The translations under genes were made by a program, and so were the position numbers. From positions 1,736,001 to 1,800,000 of the forward strand of contig OZ244850.1 of NCBI GenBank assembly GCA_965220895.1: a DNA stretch of 64,000 nt. Direction: 5' to 3'. Source of the stretch: WTFY01 sp965220895. Its GTDB lineage: Bacteria; Pseudomonadota; Gammaproteobacteria; UBA4575. The stretch's first letter is position 1. Every line of letters starts with the position of its first letter. The notes under the pieces are model-generated. The model made no database searches. It had not been told where the DNA came from and worked only from the letters and a program-made list of their open reading frames with translations. Shown here piece after piece: positions 55,454-62,336 of this stretch.

Positions 55454-56619
55454 TTTTTCGGTATAAACGGGTTCTCTGCGGGTTCGACCCGTCCGGCTTC
55501 TTCGTCGAAGAAGCCTAAATCATATTGCATGAAGCTGACAAGCCAGATGCGGTCTTCGACCTCCCGTATGCCCACGACCTGGCCGGCGAAGACGGTGCTG
55601 AGGTTGATCTTTCGTCGTCCGATACAGATGCGCCCGCACTGGGTGACCTTGAGGGTGCGGTCGTGGAAGGGGTATTGCGGGGGTTGCGGCGGGGCATAGG
55701 GGCGTGTGGAGGGTGTATAGACATCTGCGGGATACAGGCCGCCGAGGGCCTGGTGCGGTCGTTCATGGTTGTATACCCGGATAAAGTCGTCGAAGCGGCT
55801 TTGCTGTTGCAGGGAGTTGAAGGAAGCGGGTCGGGTGGCTTCTTTCTTGAGGGTCAGGTGCATGCGTTCATGGCGCCCGTTCTGCTGGGGCTGTCCGGGC
55901 TGGATGCGTTCGATGCGGATGCCCAGGCGCAGCCACCAGACCGACAGGGAACTGAGGCCGAACAGGGCATTGGGCGAGGCGAAGGGGACGCCGTGATCGG
56001 TGCGGATGGCCTGGGGCAGCCCATAGGCGTTGAAGGCCTGCTCGAAGACCGTGCGTGCGAAGGGGGATTTTGTCGAGTCCAGGGCCTCACAGGCAAGCAG
56101 GTAGCGGGAGTGATAGTCGGTGAGAGTAAGGGGATAGCAGTAGGCCTGGTTGCCGAGGCGGAACTGGCCCTTGTAGTCGGCACACCACAGGGCGTTGGGG
56201 GCTTGTGCATCGCTTAAAGCGGTGCCTTGGGCACGCCGGCGCCGGCGTTTGCGCCGTTTCACCAGGCCGTGACGGTCCAGCACCGCGTGGATCGTGCTCT
56301 TGGCCGGAGGATGGACCAGGGCATAGGCCCGCATCAGCTTCTCGCGGATCTTCGGCGCCCCCCAGCTCGGATGGTCACGCTTGATGCGCAGGATCGTTCG
56401 CTCCACCGGGTACGGCAGGCGGTTGGCATGACGATAGGGCCTGCGGCTGCGATCGTCCAGCCCCTGCAGACCGCAGTCGCGATAGCGATTGAAGATCTTG
56501 TATCCGGTCACCCGGGAGATGCCGAACTCCCGGCACACCACCGCCATCTTCTCGCCCTCCAGCAACCGGGCTATAAATCGTATACGTTCATCCATCGGCT
56601 TACACTCTCTCCAAGGCAT
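55447..56619 (-). CDS. IS481-family transposase
   Basis: 390 residues from ATG 56619, preceded by GGGAG about nine bases upstream. An N-terminal helix-turn-helix region (VCREFGISRVTGYKIFNRYR) and a basic stretch (VKRRKRRRRRAQG) precede the rve integrase core. Catalytic acids are Asp148 (LWCADYKGQF), Asp208 (IRTDHGVPFAS) and Glu251 (QQNGRHERMHLTLKKE). The reading frame is intact, so the element may be active. The frame is open further upstream to 56721, outside the inner repeat, but that part is not transposase-like. Confidence 0.93.
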   Translation of the reverse strand: MPWRECKPMDERIRFIARLLEGEKMAVVCREFGISRVTGYKIFNRYRDCGLQGLDDRSRRPYRHANRLPYPVERTILRIKRDHPSWGAPKIREKLMRAYALVHPPAKSTIHAVLDRHGLVKRRKRRRRRAQGTALSDAQAPNALWCADYKGQFRLGNQAYCYPLTLTDYHSRYLLACEALDSTKSPFARTVFEQAFNAYGLPQAIRTDHGVPFASPNALFGLSSLSVWWLRLGIRIERIQPGQPQQNGRHERMHLTLKKEATRPASFNSLQQQSRFDDFIRVYNHERPHQALGGLYPADVYTPSTRPYAPPQPPQYPFHDRTLKVTQCGRICIGRRKINLSTVFAGQVVGIREVEDRIWLVSFMQYDLGFFDEEAGRVEPAENPFIPKKC

Positions 56620-56646
56620 TCCAAGGTCTCCCTCAAATGCTCTATT

Positions 56647-56693
56647 GTGTAAACCATGTCTCCGGTATTTGCTGTAAGCTATGTCTCGGGTAC
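56647..56693 (-). repeat. Right terminal repeats of the IS element (two copies)
   Basis: Read on the minus strand, GTACCCGAGACATAGCTTAC (outer, 56693-56674) and ATACCGGAGACATGGTTTAC (inner, 56668-56649) match the left-end copies. Paired outer and inner copies may be tandem transposase-binding sites. Confidence 0.75.
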
Positions 56694-56784
56694 TACACAG
56701 GGATCCAATGCACTGCAGCAATTGCTGCTCTGCTGTCCTCTCGTTCCTTTTCAGATTGTGTCATATTTGTACCAATTTCCTTCA

Positions 56785-56814
56785 GAATTATGCACATCAT
56801 CAAGTGCATAATTC
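56785..56814. other. 11-bp perfect stem with 8-base loop after the five-gene operon
   Basis: GAATTATGCAC and GTGCATAATTC are perfect complements around ATCATCAA. The structure lies 46 bases after the stop of the last operon gene in its direction of transcription. No T tract follows, so it could be a 3' end-stabilising hairpin or a protein site rather than an intrinsic terminator. Confidence 0.5.
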
Positions 56815-56860
56815 CGAACACATAAGCAGACTCAAAACAGATTCGAGCGGTTATAACCCT

Positions 56861-57022
56861 CTAAGAGGCAGGACGTTTGGAGCGACGTAACCAACGTGTA
56901 CGGAAATAACGAACGCGAACTGCCCAACGGAGATTTCTAAGTGCTGAATTAAGGTTTGAGGTAATACCATCAGACAAAGATGCTTGTGACTCTCGTTTTG
57001 CAATGCCGTGATCAGAATTCAC
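56861..57022 (-). CDS. Small basic protein, last gene of the accessory operon (53 aa)
   Basis: A 54-codon frame starts at GTG 57022-57020, overlapping the stop of the preceding gene by four bases (GTGA), the coupling also used between the first two genes of this operon. The product begins MNSDHGIAKRESQASLSDG and ends in a strongly basic amphipathic stretch, RWAVRVRYFRTRWLRRSKRP. No cysteine or membrane span is seen. It is not in any family I know; nucleic-acid or membrane-surface binding would fit its charge. Support comes from coupling and position, not homology. Confidence 0.55.
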   Translation of the reverse strand: MNSDHGIAKRESQASLSDGITSNLNSALRNLRWAVRVRYFRTRWLRRSKRPAS

Positions 57023-57882
57023 CAAGGAAGATCCTTTACAGTATAGGCTCCAAATAAACCCTCAATAATGTCGTCATGTGCACGTTGCCATCTTTTCTTA
57101 GCTCCCTCTGAAGTTTTATCCCAAACACGAACCCAGAATATACAGGGATAGGTACGTATCTCCTTTCGCTGTCCTGATGCATGTATAGGGGCTAAAAGCG
57201 TTTGAATCGCATCATCAGAAAGAGGCTGCCCAAAGGGAAGCATATCCAGTTGGAGATTAGTAGCTTCCTTAGTGTAGGTTTGACCACCATCATCTTCAGC
57301 TTTACCAGGGGGAGGCTCGATTGAGCGTAAAACAATGTTGTCATCAAACACTGCCATATCCAACGTGTAGTAAGGCTTCTCTCGCATGCCTCCTTTGCCG
57401 TCTGGAATGACCTGATACCAGCAAGGAGGGTTATGGCCTTTTGTGCGTAGTACACGCAGTTGCTCTTGATAGCTGGCAGCTTTTTGTCTCTCCTGCTCTC
57501 TCGCCTCATTTGCATTTTTCAATTCACGCGCAAGCTGGATGGCATCGCCCTCAAGGGTTTCTAATTTTTGATAGAGTAGTGCATCCCTTTCATACTCCTT
57601 CACTTGCCCTTGTGCTTCAACTAACTGACGTTTGAGTGTCACAACTTCATCTGGAGCTTTGAATTCCTCCATAACTTTGCTCCACTGATGTAGTTTTTTT
57701 TCAAGGATGCCAAGAGCTTCCTTATTCTCTTTCAACTCAGCTTCGATTGCATTTGACTGAGTTTCCCAGTGACGATCCAACGTAATAAACAGGAGTAGAA
57801 GAAGGAATAGGAGTAGTATAAATATCTCGGCAACAGTTAGTCCCAAAACCGTGCCTCGCCGGTATTCCGCATCTGAATCCAT
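57019..57882 (-). CDS. MotB/TolR-like single-span membrane protein with an unrecognised C-terminal domain
   Basis: 287 residues. Arg8-Arg9 precede one membrane helix at about 11-35 (GLTVAEIFILLLFLLLLL) with Glu19 inside it, where MotB, TolR and ExbD carry an Asp. A coiled coil spans about 38-147. The C-terminal domain (148-287) has NPPCWYQVIPDGKGG and IRTYPCIFWVRVWDKTSEGA; Cys154 and Cys247 could form a disulfide. By the positive-inside rule this domain is periplasmic. It has no OmpA-like peptidoglycan motif, unlike MotB and ZorB. It starts three bases after the MotA-like gene ends, so the two probably form a motor pair. Pairing and ion coupling are inference. Confidence 0.75.
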   Translation of the reverse strand: MDSDAEYRRGTVLGLTVAEIFILLLFLLLLLFITLDRHWETQSNAIEAELKENKEALGILEKKLHQWSKVMEEFKAPDEVVTLKRQLVEAQGQVKEYERDALLYQKLETLEGDAIQLARELKNANEAREQERQKAASYQEQLRVLRTKGHNPPCWYQVIPDGKGGMREKPYYTLDMAVFDDNIVLRSIEPPPGKAEDDGGQTYTKEATNLQLDMLPFGQPLSDDAIQTLLAPIHASGQRKEIRTYPCIFWVRVWDKTSEGAKKRWQRAHDDIIEGLFGAYTVKDLPW

Positions 57883-57885
57883 TGC

Positions 57886-59208
57886 TCAGTTCTTTCGAAC
57901 GACGTTGGCGAGATCCTGTATAACTTCCACCAAGGTTTCCCTTGCTCGACGAACATCATCAGCTTCACGTAAAGATTGTTCAGCGAGGCGCCGAGTACCA
58001 CCAGCGTGCAGTTCAGCAACCGTCTGTTGCTTTTCTGCTGTAACAGAATATTTCTCAGCTGCCGCGGTCATTGAGTCTAATTCCCGGGTAACTTCACCAA
58101 GGCTTTGATCAAATGAGCCAAGGACCGTGTTGATCTTTTCAAGCCTAGTCAAGAGCTGCTGAATTGATGAGTGTATTGCGCTTGCCTCTTCGCTTGCAGT
58201 TTTAGCACGGTCTGCTTCCCTGGATGTCTGTTCTGCAAGCTGACGAGTCATCACACCATGCTGAAGTATAGACTCCCTAATTTCCTTGGTCGATACAGTG
58301 TATGCTTCGGCACTATCTGTTAGTTCATTAAATCGACGTGTTGTGTTGCTCAGGCTTCCATCAAAAGACTTGAGTGAATTTTCTAGCGTACTCAGCCTTG
58401 AGAGCAGCGGTTGGATTCTTTCAGCAATTTCGCTGGTACACTTGACAGCACTCCCCGATGCTATTTCCATCTGTTTGGCAACCGACGTCCATTCATACTT
58501 GATTGTCTCTGCTGTTTCCTCTATGTGCTTGTTCAAGGCCTGTAAGAGGTCTTTACTATCCCGTCTAAATTCGATCGCTAATTGCAACCACTCAGACTTC
58601 GTCTCATCAAGTGCGAGCACCGCCTGTTCACGACCTTGGCTCGATACCTTTGTAATGTGTTGTGTAAAATCGGATAGTAGGAGGTCCGTGTGGCTTTTCG
58701 TCTGCTCGGCCTGAGTAAGCGTCATACGGGTGAAATGAGTCATGGCATCAGTCGCTTCTTTAACTTTCCGACGAAGAACCACCACATCTGCCGCATCTTC
58801 TTGTGGTTCGCTAGAAGACTCATCAGTCAGGGATATACTCTGCTGACTACTTTGCAAAAAAATCCGAGCAAGAATCCCGAAAATAGTTGAGGTTAGAGCA
58901 ATCCCAAAATTCCCAACAAGACCATGGACCCTTAGATCAAATCTGTCACCAGAGCCAACAATGAATAGGGCTATAAGGACATATGCCAGAGAAATGAGGG
59001 TAAATAGGAGTCTGAGGTAATATAGATTATCGCCTGCTCTGTTACGATCCAGTTCTTCTGTTTTGTAATAGCGTCGCCAAAGGCCAGCAATAGCCAAGCA
59101 CGCGAGAATGGCTGCGACTACTCCACCTTCTAGACCGGGAAATAAAAGTCGTACTGCAACAATTGACACAGTACCCAAAATGAATGCGACTAATAGAGGT
59201 TGAAGCAT
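57886..59208 (-). CDS. MotA/TolQ/ExbB-like membrane protein with long duplicated coiled-coil tail
   Basis: 440 residues. Four membrane helices are visible at about 5-23, 29-45, 63-84 and 97-118. The last, VGNFGIALTSTIFGILARIF, has the small and hydroxyl residues of the TolQ/ExbB pore helix (compare TolQ GIAEALIATAMGLF in this window). Residues about 140-440 are a cytoplasmic coiled coil like the tail of ZorA. An internal repeat of 84-residue period occurs: SFDGSLSNTTRRFNELTDSA and RQLAEQTSREAD (281-334) recur as SFDQSLGEVTRELDSMTAAA and RRLAEQSLREAD (365-418). ATG 59208 directly abuts the preceding stop. Family assignment is by pattern, not database search. Confidence 0.75.
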   Translation of the reverse strand: MLQPLLVAFILGTVSIVAVRLLFPGLEGGVVAAILACLAIAGLWRRYYKTEELDRNRAGDNLYYLRLLFTLISLAYVLIALFIVGSGDRFDLRVHGLVGNFGIALTSTIFGILARIFLQSSQQSISLTDESSSEPQEDAADVVVLRRKVKEATDAMTHFTRMTLTQAEQTKSHTDLLLSDFTQHITKVSSQGREQAVLALDETKSEWLQLAIEFRRDSKDLLQALNKHIEETAETIKYEWTSVAKQMEIASGSAVKCTSEIAERIQPLLSRLSTLENSLKSFDGSLSNTTRRFNELTDSAEAYTVSTKEIRESILQHGVMTRQLAEQTSREADRAKTASEEASAIHSSIQQLLTRLEKINTVLGSFDQSLGEVTRELDSMTAAAEKYSVTAEKQQTVAELHAGGTRRLAEQSLREADDVRRARETLVEVIQDLANVVRKN

Positions 59209-60030
59209 CTAGATAGAGTCTTGATAAACCAGCTCTCCTCCAAACACTCGGACCAGTTCTGTCCACCAGTAGTAGTGGTCCCTCGTTTGCCACTGACCAG
59301 TCGGTAACGACCGTTCTAAACGGTATAGACTCACTTCAACACCTTCCAGATCAGTTTGGATAGCTCGAAGACCTACAGTCTTAGGAATCTTAGCTGCGGG
59401 TGGGTAAGAGCCATAGTGGGACAGCGCATCTGAATGCTGCAGCAAATCAGAAAACACAATGATGTGGGTGGGTCGAACTGGCTTGCCATCTCTGGAGCGG
59501 GTACTGGATGCATATCGTGGCACTAAAATACCCAATGTTTCAATGATAGGAGAACGGGGTTGCGTAATGTGGCTTGTCGGCTTCTCAAACAACGGACGCA
59601 CTGCGTCATGGAAGCGATACCATTGACCTAAAGCAATTTTCTTGCCACGAGTCAACTTATCTAGCCATCCCCAGTTATCTGGGTGTTCGCCGGGATTACA
59701 TACTTTGATGACAGGCTTTAGTTGGTGTAGTTTCGGTGTCAGTTCGTACACTACCAATGCCTCCCCAGGAGCCACAGGGAAGTCGTCTGAACTTCCGGCA
59801 GGCGACTGTAGCTTACGCACTATACGTTTGAGCTCCTCTTCATGCTTCTCAGTCAACGGGTCAGAGGTATCCAGTAACAGCACAGTAGTGCGCAACACAG
59901 GGCGGTCACGAGGACATAGTTGTGTGTCTAATCGTGGGCGATCACATGACGTTAGAAGGAAAATTATTGCCAAAGTGTAAGTAGCCAATACCAGCGCTGA
60001 TGGCAAAGATCTTACTGATTGGTAGTTCAC
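59209..60030 (-). CDS. Predicted inner-membrane lipoprotein with von Willebrand A-like domain
   Basis: 273 residues. A signal peptide ends in the lipobox LLTSC (Cys29). Asp30 at +2 is the Lol-avoidance signal, so it should stay in the inner membrane facing the periplasm. The body resembles a vWA fold: TTVLLLDTSDPLTEKHEEEL supplies a DxS start of a MIDAS site (Asp54) and PTHIIVFSDLLQHSD a later Asp195. The full DxSxS motif is not present, since Pro replaces the second Ser region. The start is GTG 60030, overlapping the upstream stop (GTGA); the stop abuts the MotA-like gene. Substrate or partner is unknown. Confidence 0.72.
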   Translation of the reverse strand: MNYQSVRSLPSALVLATYTLAIIFLLTSCDRPRLDTQLCPRDRPVLRTTVLLLDTSDPLTEKHEEELKRIVRKLQSPAGSSDDFPVAPGEALVVYELTPKLHQLKPVIKVCNPGEHPDNWGWLDKLTRGKKIALGQWYRFHDAVRPLFEKPTSHITQPRSPIIETLGILVPRYASSTRSRDGKPVRPTHIIVFSDLLQHSDALSHYGSYPPAAKIPKTVGLRAIQTDLEGVEVSLYRLERSLPTGQWQTRDHYYWWTELVRVFGGELVYQDSI

Positions 60031-61475
60031 TCAACAGTCTCCGATCCTTCGAACTGAATCAAATCCGATTCTAAGATATCTAGTGTCGGGAATTTTGTAG
60101 TTGCCTTAGTTTGAGCATCCTGTAGGCTAGCCATAGCACCATGGATAACCTTTGATATCTTCTCAAGCCTTGTCGCAGGCGGGGGGTTGAAGGACGGTGC
60201 TATCAGCAAATCTTGATTTAAGAAAACCTTCTCTTCAAAATGTGGGGGAGCAGGTTCAGTCCGCGCAATCCTATTTTCATCGCGATAGATACTCAGCAGG
60301 TAATCAAGATCGTGTTGGTACTGTGCCATGTTGATTTGATAGTTCTCAACAATCTTCTCCCCACGCGCGCAAGTTTCCTTCCAATGGCTTTTTTGAATCT
60401 GTAATTTATGGAGTATGTCCCGTAACTGTGAATTTGTATTATCCAGAGCCTTGTCGAGCACTGCTTTAGCTTGATCATATGAGGCGATATAACTTTTTGA
60501 CAGTTTTCTAATTTCACGGTCACGCCGCCCGTAATCGGGATAAGGATCATCCCGCTGTAGCCACTTCCAAGAAGCAATGCCGAAAAACAGAACTCCGAGC
60601 AAGGCTAGAAGTCCGGACTGGAAGGAGGCTAGTGCCAATGGATCCGACAACAATCTCTGAATTGTGTCATTACCCATCGACAAGATATCAATCAAAGGTG
60701 CATCAGCTTTCGCTGCCATGGCATCACGGAAGTGGCCTATTGCCAAATTGAATACTCCTATAAACAGTACTACCAAAAAAATTGCGATCGAAGAAAAAAA
60801 CTTTCTAACCCATTTGACGTGACGTGCCTGCCGTAATAGTGCCCCCATCGTGACGCCTGCAATTAGTACATTTACTGCACTGATTAGTCCCATTTGTATG
60901 GTCGACCCTGCTAAACCAAATACATTGACATCCATCAGCAAAGTTGCATTCAAAACAACCTCGATAGCAAAAAACACGAAAATCGTTAACAAGGCATTGC
61001 GGCGATGGGTATAGTCTGCTCTTCGAGTCAGCCCAGCTGATTTTCGAAACTTCTCAAAATTGCGGCGAACGTCAGCAACCTCGTTCCATGTAGGTATCAA
61101 CTCCTGACGGCCTTTAGTGGCACTAGTTTCGATAGCATTTAGACCTTCTTGCTCGATGATAGGAATTTCACTCTCTAAAATATTTAATTCCTCTTCATTT
61201 TCATGAGAAATGATGTTTTGCGCGAGATCGGAAAGGTGATTGCTAACGTCCTGACGACAGTCATTGCCTCGGAGGTTGATCCAGTCAACGATTTGGTTCT
61301 CAGTTGCATCTAGACCTTTTGCATCGGAAGTGGGTTGATTTGAGATGCCAAGGTTTCGACCTTGCTCTTTAACTTTATTTTCGGTAAGCCACTTATCGAG
61401 ATCCAATTCCAGGAACTTTTCTGTAGTTCTGTCAAAACCGGAGCGCTTTTCCCTTATTATTTCTCTTATAGCCAT
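60027..61475 (-). CDS. Four-span membrane protein with cytoplasmic ends, first gene of the accessory operon
   Basis: 482 residues that I do not recognise. Residues 1-155 are soluble, charged and mostly helical. Four membrane helices follow at about 160-180, 186-213, 226-248 and 280-305. The end (310-482) has a coiled coil and a Pro-rich stretch (APSFNPPPATRLEKI). Basic residues before the first helix (RRADYTHRR) and after the last place both ends in the cytoplasm. ATG 61475 follows a weak AAGAA; a possible promoter lies 65-93 bases upstream. It is coupled to the lipoprotein gene by a GTGA overlap. Confidence 0.7.
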   Translation of the reverse strand: MAIREIIREKRSGFDRTTEKFLELDLDKWLTENKVKEQGRNLGISNQPTSDAKGLDATENQIVDWINLRGNDCRQDVSNHLSDLAQNIISHENEEELNILESEIPIIEQEGLNAIETSATKGRQELIPTWNEVADVRRNFEKFRKSAGLTRRADYTHRRNALLTIFVFFAIEVVLNATLLMDVNVFGLAGSTIQMGLISAVNVLIAGVTMGALLRQARHVKWVRKFFSSIAIFLVVLFIGVFNLAIGHFRDAMAAKADAPLIDILSMGNDTIQRLLSDPLALASFQSGLLALLGVLFFGIASWKWLQRDDPYPDYGRRDREIRKLSKSYIASYDQAKAVLDKALDNTNSQLRDILHKLQIQKSHWKETCARGEKIVENYQINMAQYQHDLDYLLSIYRDENRIARTEPAPPHFEEKVFLNQDLLIAPSFNPPPATRLEKISKVIHGAMASLQDAQTKATTKFPTLDILESDLIQFEGSETVE

Positions 61476-61539
61476 TTCTTAGATTCGATGTTCAGTCACT
61501 AGGCATTGTTTGGTCTAGGAGAGGCGCCCGTACCCAATC

Positions 61540-61568
61540 AATTTAAGCTTTTGTCCTTCTAGCGACAA
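61540..61568 (-). promoter_or_regulatory. Possible promoter of the accessory operon
   Basis: On the minus strand TTGTCG (61568-61563) and TAAATT (61545-61540) are spaced 17 bases, each matching four of six consensus positions. The -10 overlaps the box AATTTAAGCT (61540-61549), which recurs at 61603-61612, so a repressor could act here. Confidence 0.4.
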
Positions 61569-61595
61569 TGCATTCTACATAAGAATTAAGAGCCC

Positions 61596-61612
61596 AGCTT
61601 AAAATTTAAGCT
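61596..61612. promoter_or_regulatory. Palindrome AGCTTAAA-A-TTTAAGCT, possible operator
   Basis: Eight-base arms pair perfectly around one central base. The right arm with flank, AATTTAAGCT, is repeated 63 bases away over the putative -10, about six helical turns. It sits in the 236-base gap before the five-gene operon. Confidence 0.45.
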
Positions 61613-61711
61613 CAGAAATTTCCCTTCCCTAGAAATTGGTGCATATGAATTGTGAGAGCTGGGTTTATTTGACGTGACGAACGCGATGAGTCGATATAGG
61701 AACATAATATT

Positions 61712-62215
61712 TTAGTTCTTGTATGTTTTTCGCTTCCATACCACTTCGCCTTCTGAGCCAGCAACCATAGAGGTGAAGGTTCCAGACATCAAATCAGATT
61801 TTTCTACGACTAGGTTGTAGAGGTGAGTTGACTCACGTCCGTGGCCATCTTCGGTGATATGCAAAATAACCCTATCTTTTGACAAATAACGTTTCTCGAT
61901 AAATCCACTAATCTGACCGCGAGTTCTACCACTGCCCGTATAGTTCCTGATGCCGGTTGATGAGTTTTCGTATACTTTCTCAGTGGTACCGAAAACATTT
62001 GGACCTTCACGCCTAAGCATTGCAACATATCGCAACACCATGCCCTGATAGGGCTTATATTCAGTCTGAATAGTCTTTGTTTCGAAAGTCCAATTGCCCG
62101 AAATCTCTGGTAGTGGCAAAAGAATTTCTTTGCTAATAAAAAACAATAAGGCAAGTAGAATCCCACCTAACACTGTTGATGATGTATTTAAGAGTAGGGT
62201 TTTTCGGAAAGTCAT
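61712..62215 (-). CDS. Membrane-anchored beta-rich protein, function unknown
   Basis: 167 residues. Arg4 and Lys5 precede one membrane helix at about 8-34; the rest (ISGNWTFETKTIQTEY, GRTRGQISGFIEKRYLSKDR, SDLMSGTFTSMVAGSEGEVV) alternates polar and hydrophobic residues like an eight-stranded lipocalin-type barrel, with a GxW motif after the helix. The barrel should be periplasmic. It is vaguely like the beta-barrel effectors of the Cap15 type but has one, not two, helices, so I do not assign it. It is separated by 236 bases from the five-gene operon and by 121 bases from the nuclease gene. Confidence 0.65.
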   Translation of the reverse strand: MTFRKTLLLNTSSTVLGGILLALLFFISKEILLPLPEISGNWTFETKTIQTEYKPYQGMVLRYVAMLRREGPNVFGTTEKVYENSSTGIRNYTGSGRTRGQISGFIEKRYLSKDRVILHITEDGHGRESTHLYNLVVEKSDLMSGTFTSMVAGSEGEVVWKRKTYKN

Positions 62216-62336
62216 AGATGGTTTATATTGTGTGGATCGTACTTCGGATTAAAGCTGCGTGAACAGCGACCAAGGCTATGTCTTCATCCCATTTTTTAGA
62301 TCCTGGATTAGATCATCGCTACCATAGGTCTAAACA

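Larger units (their letters stand above)
55403..56697 (-). mobile_element. IS481-family insertion sequence
   Basis: The element carries one transposase gene flanked by inverted repeats, each end holding two copies of an ACCGGAGACATGG-like motif. CAGG(G) occurs just outside both ends (55399-55402 and 56698-56701), a candidate target duplication that sets these boundaries. It lies 11 bases downstream of tRNA-Lys, at the junction to AT-richer accessory DNA. The exact ends are inferred. Confidence 0.8.

Noticed and set aside
55525..56217. 230-codon plus-strand frame inside the insertion sequence
   Set aside because: Antisense to the transposase; Gly/Glu-rich shadow translation without motifs.
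56861..61475. Zorya defence system
   Set aside because: The MotA-like/MotB-like pair resembles ZorAB, but there is no ZorC, ZorD or ZorE, the MotB-like protein lacks an OmpA-type domain, and a vWA lipoprotein and a four-span protein are present instead.
61712..62215. CBASS Cap15-type effector
   Set aside because: Only one membrane helix and no cyclase gene nearby; similarity is limited to a likely beta-barrel.
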